Of a stretch of DNA of 64,000 bases, positions 46,715 to 56,308 are shown piece after piece. Numbering within the stretch: the first letter of the stretch is position 1; each line of letters starts with the position of its first letter. Source of the stretch: Aliarcobacter sp. (GTDB lineage Bacteria; Campylobacterota; Campylobacteria; Campylobacterales; Arcobacteraceae); contig JAQVBE010000004.1 of the NCBI GenBank assembly GCA_028690445.1, positions 97,181-161,180 on the forward strand. Reading direction: 5' to 3'. The position numbers and the translations under genes were made by a program. The notes beneath the pieces were generated by a model. It was not told the origin of the DNA. It ran no database searches and saw only the letters and a program-made list of their open reading frames with translations.

Positions 46715-47799
46715 TCATTATCCTTTAAAAGTGGTAAGGCAATAACAAATTTTGCCCCCTCACTGGCATTTTCAAATTCTAATCTTCCTTGCATATTTTC
46801 TTCTATAATAATTTTAGATAAAAACAGTCCTAAACCTGAAGATTTCTTATATTTTTTCGTAGTAAAATAAGGTTCAAATATATTTCCAAGAAGGGATGAA
46901 GGAACTCCACCTGCATTATCTACAATATTTATATAAGCAAAATCTTTATCTTTTTTAATACTAATAAATACTTTCTTTGAATCAATATTTTTTTCAACTA
47001 AAGCCTCTTTTGCATTTTGAAGAATACTAAATATTACTTGATTGATTTCATTTGGAAAACCATATAAATTAATTGATTTACTAAAGTTATAATCAATTTT
47101 TATATTGTGATTCATAAAAGTATCTTCTAACATTTCTAATGCTTCCATTACTATTTCATCTAAAAAGAACTCTTTTTTTACTTCATTAGGTTTAATAAAG
47201 TTTTTTAATTCTTCATTCTTTATTTGCATTTCACTTATAATTCTATTTAATTGCTCCATGCTTTTATCTATAAAATTATTATTGATATTTATTTTTTTAT
47301 ATTCATTATTTATGTTTTATAAAAGAAAATTTACACTATTTATTGTTTCTTCACAAGCTTGTACACTATTTATTGCAACTTTCCCTATTCCTGCTAATCT
47401 TGATTGATGAACTAATAAAATTTCTTTTTTTTCTTTACTTTGTATTTCTAATATCAGTTTACTTTCCAAAGATTCATTTAATTCTCTTTGTTCTTTTACT
47501 TTTTCTTGTAATGTTGTGTTTATTAACTCTAATTCAAAAGCTTTTTGATGATTACTTTTTTTCATATCTTCATTAAATTTCTCAAATTCTTTTTTTGTAT
47601 TATTTAAGTCAAAAGTTAAAGGTGTAATTATAGTTTTATAAATCAAAAAAGTGATAATACAAGAAGAAAGGAATAAAGTACCTGCTAAATAAAAAAACTC
47701 TTTTTCAAACAAGATTTGCGTTAATTGAGAATATGAGAATAAGCCAATAAGTAAAATTAAAAAATTTAGAATAAATACTCGCCTTACTATTTTAGACAT
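46711..47799 (-). pseudogene. Degenerate histidine kinase with in-frame TAA
   Basis: A 361-codon kinase reading frame split by one in-frame TAA at 47317-47319. Before it lie two membrane segments (about 8-28, 33-50), a coiled coil, and LLVHQSRLAGIG. After it lie FIKPNEVKKEFFLDE and an ATPase with SILQNAKEAL and SSGLGLFLSKIIIEENMQG. Aligned without gaps to the intact kinase downstream, the H-box AHQWRQPLN becomes VQACEETIN, so the phospho-acceptor His is Gln. The stop falls on a Gln of that kinase's VFQN (CAA to TAA is one change). The second part could restart at an ATG at 47259, but no ribosome site is evident there. Either a decaying gene, or an ATPase-only remnant still translated with the downstream regulator. 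Confidence 0.8.
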
Positions 47800-47914
47800 A
47801 TAAATTACCTTTTACTAAAGCTTTGTTCATGCTGTTCCTAAATTTATTAATTACAATTCAATTATAACTAATATTAATTAAAAAATAATATTTGATTAAA
47901 AAATGTTTTATGAG

Positions 47915-47942
47915 AGAGTAAAAAACATAAGTTTTTTACTCT
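47915..47942 (-). terminator. Terminator after ftsH
   Basis: A 12-bp stem (AGAGTAAAAAAC / GTTTTTTACTCT) with a 4-base loop lies 19 bases past the ftsH stop, between ftsH and the signalling operon. Confidence 0.6.
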
Positions 47943-47960
47943 AAAAAATAAATATTAAAC

Positions 47961-50006
47961 TTATTTATTTTCAGTAGTTTCATTACTATTACTTGGAGTT
48001 TCTTCAATAATAGGTTCTTCTTTTGCAGTTTCAATAATTGCATCAGAATGTAAATCTTCATCAACAAAAACTTTCCCACCAAATTCTGTAATAATTTCTC
48101 GTACTCTTTCTCCTATTATTACTTCAATTTCTAATAGTTCAGCAGTCATTTTTTCAATTGCAGGAGAGTTATCTCTTAATTTTTGTAAAACTATTTCATA
48201 TCTTTCATTTAATAAATTTTTAGTATGGTCATCTAAATCTTTTGCCATTGCATCTGAGAAATCTTTTTGTGTTTGCCCACCTAAAAATTGGTTTGATCTT
48301 TTTTCTAAAACCATCAAACCTGCAATATCACTCATACCATAAATAGTTGCCATTGATTTAATAATTCCAGTTGCTCTTTCAAGGTCATTTCCAGCACCTG
48401 TAGAAATTTCACCAATAAATACCTCTTCAGCAGCTCGTCCACCAAGTAATACATCAACTTCAGCAATTAGCTCATGTTTTTGCATTAAGTATTTATTCTC
48501 TTCAGGAGTATTAAGTGTGTATCCAAGGGCAGCAAGTCCTCTTGGAACAATAGAAACTTTATTAACTTTATTTGCACCTTTTGTAATTTCAGCAATTAAA
48601 GCATGTCCAGATTCGTGATATGCAACAATTCTTCTTTCTTTTGGAGAAATTCTTTTTGATTTTTTCTCTAAACCTGCAATTTGTCTCTCAACTGCTTCTT
48701 TAAAATCACTTGGATCAACTTGTTCTTTTGAAGCACGACCTGCTAAAAGTGCAGCTTCATTAATAATATTTGCTAAATCGGCACCTGCAAGCCCAGCTGT
48801 CATTTTTGCAATTTCTTTTAAATCTACATTTTTACCAAGTTTTACTTCTTTAATATGTACATTTAAAATTTCAATTCTTCCTTCATAATCAGGTTTATCA
48901 ACTAAAACTTGTCTATCAAATCTTCCTGGTCTTAAAAGTGCTGGGTCTAAAACTTCTGGTCTATTCGTTGCTGCAAGAACTATAACAGGAGCTGCATCTG
49001 TTGAAAATCCATCCATTTCGGCTAAAAGTTGATTTAGTGTTTGTTCTCTCTCATCATTTCCACCCATAGGACCACCTGAAGCTCTGCTTTTTCCAATGGC
49101 ATCTATTTCATCAATAAAGATAATTGCAGGTGCAACTTTTTTAGCTTGTTCAAATAAATCTCTAACTCTTGATGCTCCAACTCCCACAAACATTTCAATA
49201 AATGCAGAACCTGAAACTGATAAAAACTCAACATTCGCCTCACCAGCAACTGCTTTTGCTAAAAGAGTTTTCCCTGTTCCTGGAGGTCCTACTAATAAAA
49301 CACCTTTTGGAATTTGAGCTCCAAGTCTTACATATCTATCAGGTGATTTTAAGAAATCAACAATCTCTTGAACTTCTTCTTTAGCTTCTTTATTTCCAGC
49401 CATATCATCAAAAGTTACATTCGGTTTTTCAGAATTAATCATTTTTTTAGATGACCCAATTCCAAGAATTCCTCCTGAACCTCCACCCATAGATTTTTGC
49501 ATTCTTTTTGCAATGAACATCCAAATAGCAAAAAATATAAATATTGGTAAAATCCATCCAAATAAAATATCAGCTAAAACATTTTCTTCATTTATTCCAC
49601 CATATGAAATTGAATTTTTTTCTAACTCAGGAATTAATGTATCGTCTGGAATAACCCTTCTTGCTGTAAAAGTTGTAACTTGTCCTGTTCCTATTTTTGA
49701 AACAGCTTTAATTTGTGTATTTCCAATTCCAACATATTCAATTTTTCCAGAACTAATTAATGCTTTTAAATCTGAGTATGGAACTGTTTTGTTAGAACTT
49801 TGTCCAAATGCTTGCATATTAGAATTTGAAGAATCACCACCCATTTGTTGTTCAGGGAAAATTGCTTTAAATGCAAATATTGTAACTATTGAAAAAATTA
49901 CAAAGATTAATAATGGGTTATTATTAAAAAAGTTATTCCCATTTCCATTATTACCACTGTTATTATTGTTATTATTAAGATTATTATTTTGTTGTTTTTT
50001 AGCCAT
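47961..50006 (-). CDS. ftsH: ATP-dependent zinc metalloprotease FtsH
   Basis: A 681-aa membrane protease that degrades unassembled membrane and regulatory proteins. Two membrane segments (about 33-50 and 148-166) flank a periplasmic domain. The AAA domain has [13 protein letters not shown] (about 236) and the second region of homology RPGRFDRQV. The protease site HESGH is near 462. The first 30 residues are Asn-rich ([14 protein letters not shown] and more), encoded by AAT/AAC triplet runs that could slip in length. Three bases separate it from prmA. Confidence 0.96.
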   Translation of the reverse strand: MAKKQQNNNLNNNNNNSGNNGNGNNFFNNNPLLIFVIFSIVTIFAFKAIFPEQQMGGDSSNSNMQAFGQSSNKTVPYSDLKALISSGKIEYVGIGNTQIKAVSKIGTGQVTTFTARRVIPDDTLIPELEKNSISYGGINEENVLADILFGWILPIFIFFAIWMFIAKRMQKSMGGGSGGILGIGSSKKMINSEKPNVTFDDMAGNKEAKEEVQEIVDFLKSPDRYVRLGAQIPKGVLLVGPPGTGKTLLAKAVAGEANVEFLSVSGSAFIEMFVGVGASRVRDLFEQAKKVAPAIIFIDEIDAIGKSRASGGPMGGNDEREQTLNQLLAEMDGFSTDAAPVIVLAATNRPEVLDPALLRPGRFDRQVLVDKPDYEGRIEILNVHIKEVKLGKNVDLKEIAKMTAGLAGADLANIINEAALLAGRASKEQVDPSDFKEAVERQIAGLEKKSKRISPKERRIVAYHESGHALIAEITKGANKVNKVSIVPRGLAALGYTLNTPEENKYLMQKHELIAEVDVLLGGRAAEEVFIGEISTGAGNDLERATGIIKSMATIYGMSDIAGLMVLEKRSNQFLGGQTQKDFSDAMAKDLDDHTKNLLNERYEIVLQKLRDNSPAIEKMTAELLEIEVIIGERVREIITEFGGKVFVDEDLHSDAIIETAKEEPIIEETPSNSNETTENK

Positions 50007-50009
50007 TAA

Positions 50010-50828
50010 CTAAAACTCCTTCTTATTTTTAAATACAACACTCATCCACTCATTTTTATGAATAAGTTTGATTTGTTCCAAATCACTAAATTTACTTAAT
50101 ACTCTATTAATGTGTTTATCTAAAATACCTGAAATTATCAATATACCATTTTCATTTAAACACTTTTTTAAATCAGAGGCAATCATAACTAAAACATCAG
50201 CAACAATATTTGCAATAACAACATCATATTTTTTTGTTGTTTTGTTTGTTGAACCAATCCATGAATCATTAAATAATACACCATTTAAATCGAAATTTGC
50301 TTTTGTATCAATAACACAAACTTCATCTGTATCACAAATATCAACAATGCATCCTTTTTTTGCAGCTGCAATTGCAAGAATTCCACTTCCTGTTCCTACA
50401 TCTAAAACTGTTTGATTTTGATTTACAAACTCATCAATTGCTTCAATACAAGAAGATGTTGTCTCATGATGCCCTGAACCAAAAGATAAAGCTGGATTAA
50501 TTATAATATCAATTTTCCCATCTTTTTTTTCTTCCCAAGATGGTCTGATATAAAAATTCCCAACTTCAACAGCTTTTACTGATTGTTGATATTGTTTTAT
50601 CCAATCTATATTTTCTTTTTTTTCATATGTAATTTCACATTTTGTATTTAATGCTTTAATAAACTCTTCAATTCCAAACATCAAATCTTCAAGTTCTTCT
50701 TCACTTCGTATTATTAATGTTCCATCAAGTTCTTCAATTGCATCTGTTGTTATAGCATTTGCTAAATCTAAAAAAAGTTCATAATTAGCATCTGGTTTTA
50801 GTGTTAATTCATAATAGTATTTTGACAA
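50010..50828 (-). CDS. prmA: Ribosomal protein L11 methyltransferase
   Basis: A 272-aa SAM-dependent methyltransferase. The SAM site is TVLDVGTGSGILAIAAAKKG, with the family motifs NPALSFGSGHHETTSSC and VIANIVADVL. It methylates ribosomal protein L11. Located immediately upstream of ftsH in the same transcript. Confidence 0.92.
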   Translation of the reverse strand: MSKYYYELTLKPDANYELFLDLANAITTDAIEELDGTLIIRSEEELEDLMFGIEEFIKALNTKCEITYEKKENIDWIKQYQQSVKAVEVGNFYIRPSWEEKKDGKIDIIINPALSFGSGHHETTSSCIEAIDEFVNQNQTVLDVGTGSGILAIAAAKKGCIVDICDTDEVCVIDTKANFDLNGVLFNDSWIGSTNKTTKKYDVVIANIVADVLVMIASDLKKCLNENGILIISGILDKHINRVLSKFSDLEQIKLIHKNEWMSVVFKNKKEF

Positions 50829-50921
50829 TTATTTCCCTTATTACAACTATATATAATTTTTCTTCATTTTTATAAAGAGATATATTTTATCTAAATATCT
50901 TTTGAATCATATTAAAAGAAA

Positions 50922-51854
50922 TTAAAAAAAGTTTTCTATCATATCTCGCATAATACTAATATCAGAGATTTTATTAACAATATCTCTAAATTCATTAGCA
51001 CCCGTATAACCTTTTGAATAAGAGTGCAATAATTTTCTAAACATAATAGCGCCATGAGGTCCATGAAATTTTAACATTGCATCAAAATGTTCTAAAATTA
51101 TCTCTTTTTTCATTTCATTTGAAATATCTTCAATTCCGTGTTTTAATTGATAAAATACCCAAGGTTTTCCAATCGCACCACGACCTATCATAACTCCATC
51201 TGCATTTGTATATGCTAAAACTTCTTTTGCTTTATCATAATCTTTAATATCACCATTTGCAATAACTGGAATTGAAATAGCCTCTTTCATTGCTTTTATT
51301 GCATCATAATCAACTGGTGCTTTATATTTTCCTGCTCTTGTTCGCCCATGAACTGATACAAAATCAACTCCACAAGCTTCAACAGCTTTTCCAATTTCCA
51401 CTGGAATTTTATCATTTACTCCAATTCTTACTTTGGCAGAAGTATATTGTTTTTTAGAGTATTTTTTTACAGTTGAAAGTATTTCTTCAAGTTTTTTTAA
51501 ATCACCTAAAAGGTTTGAACCACTTCCATGATTAAAAACTTTTGGAGCAGGACAACCACAGTTTAAATCAATTCCATCAATTCCTTCAACATCATTCAAA
51601 AGTAAAACAGCATCACGTACAAGTTCAACACTATTTCCAGCAATTTGAACAAAATAAGGATCTTCTGTTGGAGATTTTTCAATCATTTTTAAAGTTCGTG
51701 CAGATTTATAAACTAAAGCATTTGATGAAATCATCTCTGAAATGGTTAAATCTGCTCCAAATTTTTTAACAACTGAACGAAAGGGTAAATCAGTATAACC
51801 AGCAAGTGGCGCCAACACCATAAGGGGTCGGCTAAAATCAAGTTTTTTATTCAT
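50922..51854 (-). CDS. dus: tRNA-dihydrouridine synthase
   Basis: A 310-aa FMN enzyme reducing uridine in tRNA D-loops. FMN-barrel motifs are PLAGYTDLPFR, GIDLNCGCPAPKVFNHGSGS with the catalytic Cys, VHGRTRAGKYK, VIANGDIKDY and VMIGRGAIGKPW. Most like the DusB branch. It begins where the preceding membrane-protein gene ends. Confidence 0.9.
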   Translation of the reverse strand: MNKKLDFSRPLMVLAPLAGYTDLPFRSVVKKFGADLTISEMISSNALVYKSARTLKMIEKSPTEDPYFVQIAGNSVELVRDAVLLLNDVEGIDGIDLNCGCPAPKVFNHGSGSNLLGDLKKLEEILSTVKKYSKKQYTSAKVRIGVNDKIPVEIGKAVEACGVDFVSVHGRTRAGKYKAPVDYDAIKAMKEAISIPVIANGDIKDYDKAKEVLAYTNADGVMIGRGAIGKPWVFYQLKHGIEDISNEMKKEIILEHFDAMLKFHGPHGAIMFRKLLHSYSKGYTGANEFRDIVNKISDISIMRDMIENFF

Positions 51855-52867
51855 TATTTATAAGATATCGCTTCTAAATTGTAGTGTTTCCCAGCTTCTT
51901 TTAAATCTATTAAAGCTTTAAAAGCAGGATATTCATTATCTTTCGTATTTGCAAGAACTTCTCTCGCTTTATCAATCATTTCGTACTCAAATAATACATG
52001 TAAATAAGCAGGAATTGCATCTTCAAGTTCTAAAGATAATTTCTCAAATAATGCAATTATTTGATCAGGTTTTAAAATAGTTTCATAATTTTTTGCTAAT
52101 GCTAAATAATCATTTTTATCATAATCTAAATCTTTTACAATTTTTAAAATTTCTTCACTTGTAAAACCAAATTCATTATTTGCCGCATCTTTTTCAAAAA
52201 GTTTTTTAGCCATTTCTTTATCTAATTTTATATTTTTATATAGCTTTTTCATTGTTGTCATACTTTTTTCTTTCAAAACATTTTCAAAAGATTTTAAAAC
52301 GATATTTGAAGAAAAACTTTCTGGTTTTTTAAGAACATCAACAGCAAAATCAATTTGTTCATTTACTTTATTTAACATATTTAAATTTGCTAAATTTGTA
52401 GTTTCATTTACTTTAAATGATTTATCACTCACATATTTACCATTTTTTACATCTTGAACATTTGCAACTATTTTGTTTAATTCATCATCAAAACATGAAA
52501 ATCTATTTTCTTGTACATCAATTTTTACTTGAGAAAGAATAGAAGAAAGATTTTTAAAATCTTGAGTTTTAAATTTATAAACTTCATTTTTATCAAGTAA
52601 ATTTGATTTAATCATTTTAATCATAGTTTCATGGTCTTTTTTTACAGCTCGTTTTTTAAAATAATTAAGCATTGAATACCATAAAATATGTAAATATGTT
52701 GCAAGAGCAAGTACCGATATAGGTGCAATTACCCATGCAGAAACTGGTAAAGAAAGGGAATATCCAAAAAATAAAACATTGTAGTCACCCAACTCTAAAC
52801 TATATACATAACCAAATACGGCAACAATTAAAATTATTGAGAAAATAAAATATTTCTTAAAACCCAT
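51854..52867 (-). CDS. Membrane protein of unknown function
   Basis: A 337-aa protein I do not recognise. Two membrane segments (about 5-24 and 40-62) are followed by a basic loop (KKRAVKKDHETMIK) and a long soluble, helix-rich part. The last 120 residues resemble a repeat-type helical structure (YDKNDYLALAKNYETI, YLHVLFEYEMIDKAREVLANT). It shares a base with dus and lies between rlmH and dus, so it is probably co-expressed. No enzymatic motif is seen. Confidence 0.75.
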   Translation of the reverse strand: MGFKKYFIFSIILIVAVFGYVYSLELGDYNVLFFGYSLSLPVSAWVIAPISVLALATYLHILWYSMLNYFKKRAVKKDHETMIKMIKSNLLDKNEVYKFKTQDFKNLSSILSQVKIDVQENRFSCFDDELNKIVANVQDVKNGKYVSDKSFKVNETTNLANLNMLNKVNEQIDFAVDVLKKPESFSSNIVLKSFENVLKEKSMTTMKKLYKNIKLDKEMAKKLFEKDAANNEFGFTSEEILKIVKDLDYDKNDYLALAKNYETILKPDQIIALFEKLSLELEDAIPAYLHVLFEYEMIDKAREVLANTKDNEYPAFKALIDLKEAGKHYNLEAISYK

Positions 52868-52929
52868 TTTCTATCCTTTTATTATTATGAACTATTATTT
52901 ATTTTTCATTATACAAAAATGTTTATAAA

Positions 52930-53385
52930 TTACTTATGATACGGATGATTATTTTGAATACTTAATGCCCTAAATATCTGTTCAGTTAAAACAACATTAG
53001 CAACTTTATGTGCCATTGTTAAATCACTCAAGGAGATTGTTGTATCACATTTTGTTAAAAATTCTCTTTGAAATCCATATGCTCCACCAATAAAAAAATT
53101 TACTTCATTTTTATCTTCTATTAATGCAGAAAAAGCATAAGTATCAACTTTTTTTCCTAAAACATCTAAAGCTATATTATAACCTTTTAATAAAGGTTCA
53201 TAAGTTTCACTATATGATTGTTGAGCCTCTTTTTCTCCAATAGTTTGAGCTTTTGCAATATTTTTATTAAAAATATAAAAAACTTCAACCTTTGCGTATT
53301 TTGAAGACATTTTTATAAACTCTTTTATTAAAACATCAAACTCATCTTTTGAGGGTTTAATTATTGAATAAATATTAATCTTCAT
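52930..53385 (-). CDS. rlmH: 23S rRNA (pseudouridine1915-N3)-methyltransferase
   Basis: A 151-aa SPOUT methyltransferase acting on 70S ribosomes. Features: FFIGGAYGFQREF (the SAM-knot loop), ISLSDLTMAHKVANVVLTEQIFRA, and the C-terminal NNHPYHK. The ATG at 53385 has AGGAA nine bases upstream; a GTG three codons earlier overlaps that site and is rejected. The gene overlaps the 3' end of thiE. Confidence 0.93.
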   Translation of the reverse strand: MKINIYSIIKPSKDEFDVLIKEFIKMSSKYAKVEVFYIFNKNIAKAQTIGEKEAQQSYSETYEPLLKGYNIALDVLGKKVDTYAFSALIEDKNEVNFFIGGAYGFQREFLTKCDTTISLSDLTMAHKVANVVLTEQIFRALSIQNNHPYHK

Positions 53386-53983
53386 AAAATCCACTTCCTA
53401 CAACATTAAATCTAATGTTTTCTATAATGTCTTCTACTTTTACTCCACCAATTGCACAAACTGGATGTTTTGATATTTTTGCCAAATAAGAAATTTTAGA
53501 ACCCAAAATTGTTGATACATCTTTTGTATTTGTATTTTTATATGCACCAAGTCCAATCATATCTATTTCTAATTCATTAGCCTCTAAAATTTCTATTTCA
53601 TTGTGAGTTGAAAGCCCAAGAAGTTTATTTTTTATTTTTAATCTAACAAGTTTCACTGCTAATTTTTTATCTTTATGAATTTTGTCTAAATCTTCTTGAC
53701 CCAAATGTAAACCATCAGCAAACTCGATTAATTCAATTTTATCATTGATAATTATTGGAATATTAAGCTCTAATTTCAAATATAAAAGATTCTTTTTTTG
53801 TTCTTGAAAAGATGATATTTTATCTCTATATTGAATAATCTTTACATCTTTCTTTTTGCATAAATCAATAAATTTTTCCAGCGAGATGTTTTTTTTTAGA
53901 AGTGTTTCATAATCACATAAAACATATAAAAGATTAAAAGCTTCAAGTTTAAAACTCAAAGCTTTTTCTAAATTTGAAATCAT
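53375..53983 (-). CDS. thiE: Thiamine-phosphate synthase-like protein
   Basis: A 202-aa TIM-barrel protein like ThiE, which joins the thiazole and pyrimidine parts of thiamine. Visible are IIQYRDKISSFQEQKK, PIIINDKIELIEFADGLHLGQED, and the phosphate-binding PVCAIGGVKVEDI. It is slightly short and has an N-terminal extension of about 20 residues. The near-standard NDK and HLGQED motifs support the assignment, though a TenI-like variant cannot be excluded. Confidence 0.8.
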   Translation of the reverse strand: MISNLEKALSFKLEAFNLLYVLCDYETLLKKNISLEKFIDLCKKKDVKIIQYRDKISSFQEQKKNLLYLKLELNIPIIINDKIELIEFADGLHLGQEDLDKIHKDKKLAVKLVRLKIKNKLLGLSTHNEIEILEANELEIDMIGLGAYKNTNTKDVSTILGSKISYLAKISKHPVCAIGGVKVEDIIENIRFNVVGSGFYED

Positions 53984-53989
53984 CAGTAA

Positions 53990-54856
53990 TTAACTAATTT
54001 TTTCTTTTTTAAACATACTTAATAAGTCTGTTAATGTTTGTTTCATAGAGGATCTATTTACAACCATATCAATAGAACCATTTTTAAGTAAAAACTCTGC
54101 TCTTTGAAATCCTACTGGTAAATCAGCTCCAATTGTTTGTTTAATAACTCTTTGCCCTGCAAATCCAATTAATGCACCTGGTTCTGCAATAATAATATCA
54201 CCTAAAAATGCAAATGAAGCGGAAACTCCACCCATTGTTGGGTCTGTTAAAATAGAAATATATGGAAGTTTAGCATGGTCAAGTTTTTTTAATGCTGCTG
54301 AAGTTTTTGCCATTTGCATTAAAGCAAAAGTTGATTCTTGCATTCTAGCACCACCTGAAGCTGATATAATAATCAAACCTTGTTGTTTTTCAATAGCTCT
54401 ATTTACAGCTCGAACTATTTTTTCACCTTCAACAGAACCTAAACTACCTCCCATATAAGCGAAATCAAAAACTACTAATTGAACTGGTATTTCATTTATT
54501 TTTGCTTCTCCACTTACGACAGAAGATGTACGTCCTGTATTTTTAAGCGCTTCTTCTACTCTTTTTTTATAAGAAGTTTTATCAACAAATTTTAAAGGAT
54601 CATTTGGTTTTAGTTCTACATCATATTCAACAAAACTATCTTTATCACTCAAAATTTCAATTCTTCTTTTTGCCCCAATTCTCATATGAAAATTACATTT
54701 AGGACAAATATTATTTTGACTTTCAACCTCTTTAAAAAACATTAAGGCATTACATTCAGGGCACTTAATCCAATGACTTGGTGCATCCTTTTTTGTTGGT
54801 TGTTCTTTTGATTTACTATCAAAAGAAATTTTGCTAAATAAGTTTCTTAAATCCAT
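53990..54856 (-). CDS. accD: Acetyl-CoA carboxylase carboxyltransferase subunit beta
   Basis: A 288-aa subunit transferring the carboxyl group to acetyl-CoA for fatty-acid synthesis. The N-terminal zinc ribbon has CPECNALMF and CPKCNFHM. The carboxyltransferase domain has SASGGARMQEST, TDPTMGGVSASFA and GPLIGFAG-like AEPGALIGFAGQRV. Followed closely by thiE. Confidence 0.95.
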   Translation of the reverse strand: MDLRNLFSKISFDSKSKEQPTKKDAPSHWIKCPECNALMFFKEVESQNNICPKCNFHMRIGAKRRIEILSDKDSFVEYDVELKPNDPLKFVDKTSYKKRVEEALKNTGRTSSVVSGEAKINEIPVQLVVFDFAYMGGSLGSVEGEKIVRAVNRAIEKQQGLIIISASGGARMQESTFALMQMAKTSAALKKLDHAKLPYISILTDPTMGGVSASFAFLGDIIIAEPGALIGFAGQRVIKQTIGADLPVGFQRAEFLLKNGSIDMVVNRSSMKQTLTDLLSMFKKEKIS

Positions 54857-54875
54857 AATAATCCTTTAATCATTT

Positions 54876-56084
54876 TTAAATATTTTCAAATTTATCTAAT
54901 TCGTCAAGTTTTTCCCAAGGATAATCACTTTGACCAACTTGTCCCCTTGCTGCTACATCTGCATAAAGAAAAGTTTTTTCACTTGGTTTATCTAAATTAA
55001 ACTTTTGTGTAATCCATCTTGGTGTTAATGGGAAAGTATCCATTACAAATTGTGATAATTTATCATCATCAAATTTTGTATAAGAACCCATTGTATCAAC
55101 TGACACTGATGTTGGTCGCGCAACTCCAATTGCATAAGAAATTTGCACAACTGCTTTTTTTGCTAAGCCAGATGCAACTATATGTTTTGCAATCCAACGT
55201 GCAGCATAAAGTCCGCTTCTATCAACTTTTGTATAATCTTTAGAACTTTGAGCTCCTCCACCAATTGGAGAATATCCACCAAATGAATCAACGATTAATT
55301 TTCTTCCTGTTAATCCACTATCATGTAAAGATGAGTGATTTACATATCTTCCAGTTGGATTAATATGAATTATTGTTGAATCTTTATCATACATATTTGT
55401 AGGAAGCCCTGCATCGTCTATTAATCCTTGGATTAATTCTCTTACTTCTTCAATTGGCATTCCTTCAACTGAAGGTGCACTTACAACTATTGTATGAATT
55501 TTTTGTGGATTACAATTTTCAAAATTAGCTTTTGTTCCATAATCAACTGTAACTTGTGTTTTAATATCAACACCTAATTTTTGATTATGTTTTAAAGCAT
55601 AGTTATATACTTTATCACATAACATTCTTGCGTATGTAATCGCAGCTGGCATAAAATCAGCAGTTTCACTTGAAGCAAAACCAAACATGATTCCTTGATC
55701 TCCTGCTCCTATTTCTCCATCAACTTGATCAACACCTTGATTAATATCAGGTGATTGTTGATTTAATAAAACTTGAACTTGTACATTATCAGGATGTAAA
55801 CATTGCTCTTTTGTAAAAGCAGATTTTCCATCATATCCGATTTTTGCTAGTGCATCTAAAACTATTTTTTCATAATCTTTATTTGATAATTGAGCAGATG
55901 ATTTTACTTCACCACCAATTACAACATGTTTTCCTGCTACAAAAACCTCTGAAGCTACCCTGCTGTCTTTATCTGCAATAATTAATTTATCAACGATAGA
56001 GTCAGCTATTATATCTGCGCATTTATCTGGGTGTCCAGGGCTTACTACTTCACTTGTAAATAAGTAATGTGTTTGTTTTTCCAT
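54876..56084 (-). CDS. metK: S-adenosylmethionine synthetase
   Basis: A 402-aa enzyme making SAM from methionine and ATP. It has FTSEVVSPGHPDKCADII, GAGDQGIMFGFAS, GGGAQSSKDYTKVDRS and DVAARGQVGQSDYPWEKLD. The ATG at 56084 gives the expected N-terminus (EKQTHYLFTSE). An in-frame GTG nine codons earlier is possible but lies in a 14-bp tandem repeat that copies the start region. Other upstream ATGs in the repeat are out of frame and open short overlapping frames that may lower expression. Confidence 0.95.
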   Translation of the reverse strand: MEKQTHYLFTSEVVSPGHPDKCADIIADSIVDKLIIADKDSRVASEVFVAGKHVVIGGEVKSSAQLSNKDYEKIVLDALAKIGYDGKSAFTKEQCLHPDNVQVQVLLNQQSPDINQGVDQVDGEIGAGDQGIMFGFASSETADFMPAAITYARMLCDKVYNYALKHNQKLGVDIKTQVTVDYGTKANFENCNPQKIHTIVVSAPSVEGMPIEEVRELIQGLIDDAGLPTNMYDKDSTIIHINPTGRYVNHSSLHDSGLTGRKLIVDSFGGYSPIGGGAQSSKDYTKVDRSGLYAARWIAKHIVASGLAKKAVVQISYAIGVARPTSVSVDTMGSYTKFDDDKLSQFVMDTFPLTPRWITQKFNLDKPSEKTFLYADVAARGQVGQSDYPWEKLDELDKFENI

Positions 56085-56163
56085 TTTTGTTTTCCATCCT
56101 TTGTTTTCCACAAGAAAAATCTTGAGTTGTTTTCCATCTTTTGTTTTCCATTTTTTGTTTTCT
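56072..56163 (-). repeat. 14-bp tandem repeat spanning the metK start codon
   Basis: On the plus strand TTTGTTTTCCA-like units start at 56072 (one extra T), 56086, 56100, about 56126, 56140 and 56154: six copies with a 14-bp period. One interval is enlarged by 12 bp that include a small palindrome (CAAGA...TCTTG). On the coding strand each unit reads TGGAAAACAAA, the same as the first codons of metK. Two copies contain upstream ATGs that are out of frame, one contains a third ATG, and one an in-frame GTG. Confidence 0.8.
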
Positions 56164-56241
56164 ATATTTGTTAAGAAATTTAAAATAAAAATTTAAAGAA
56201 TTCAATTTGTCATAAAGACAAAAAGTTGCTAATACTAACTA

Positions 56242-56293
56242 AAAAAAGCTGTTATTTACTTTTAATTGTTTTTTAGATTTTTGAGTAAATAAC
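56242..56293 (-). terminator. Terminator after glmS
   Basis: On the minus strand GTTATTTACT (56284-56293) pairs with AGTAAATAAC (56251-56260) across a 23-base loop, and AGCTTTTTTTAG follows. The stem begins 15 bases past the glmS stop. The loop is long, so strength is uncertain. Confidence 0.5.
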
Positions 56294-56308
56294 ACAAATA
56301 AATAAGAT

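Noticed and set aside
49513-50013. A 166-codon frame antisense to the ftsH start.
   Set aside because: Its leucine run is the reverse of the Asn repeats of FtsH, and no initiation signal is present.
56098-56111. The in-frame GTG at 56111 as the metK start.
   Set aside because: It has no ribosome site of its own and adds residues not seen in the family; the repeat explains its existence.
56085-56305. A SAM riboswitch upstream of metK.
   Set aside because: The leader is short and made of TTTTCCA-type repeats; no SAM-I, SAM-II or SAM/SAH core could be recognised.
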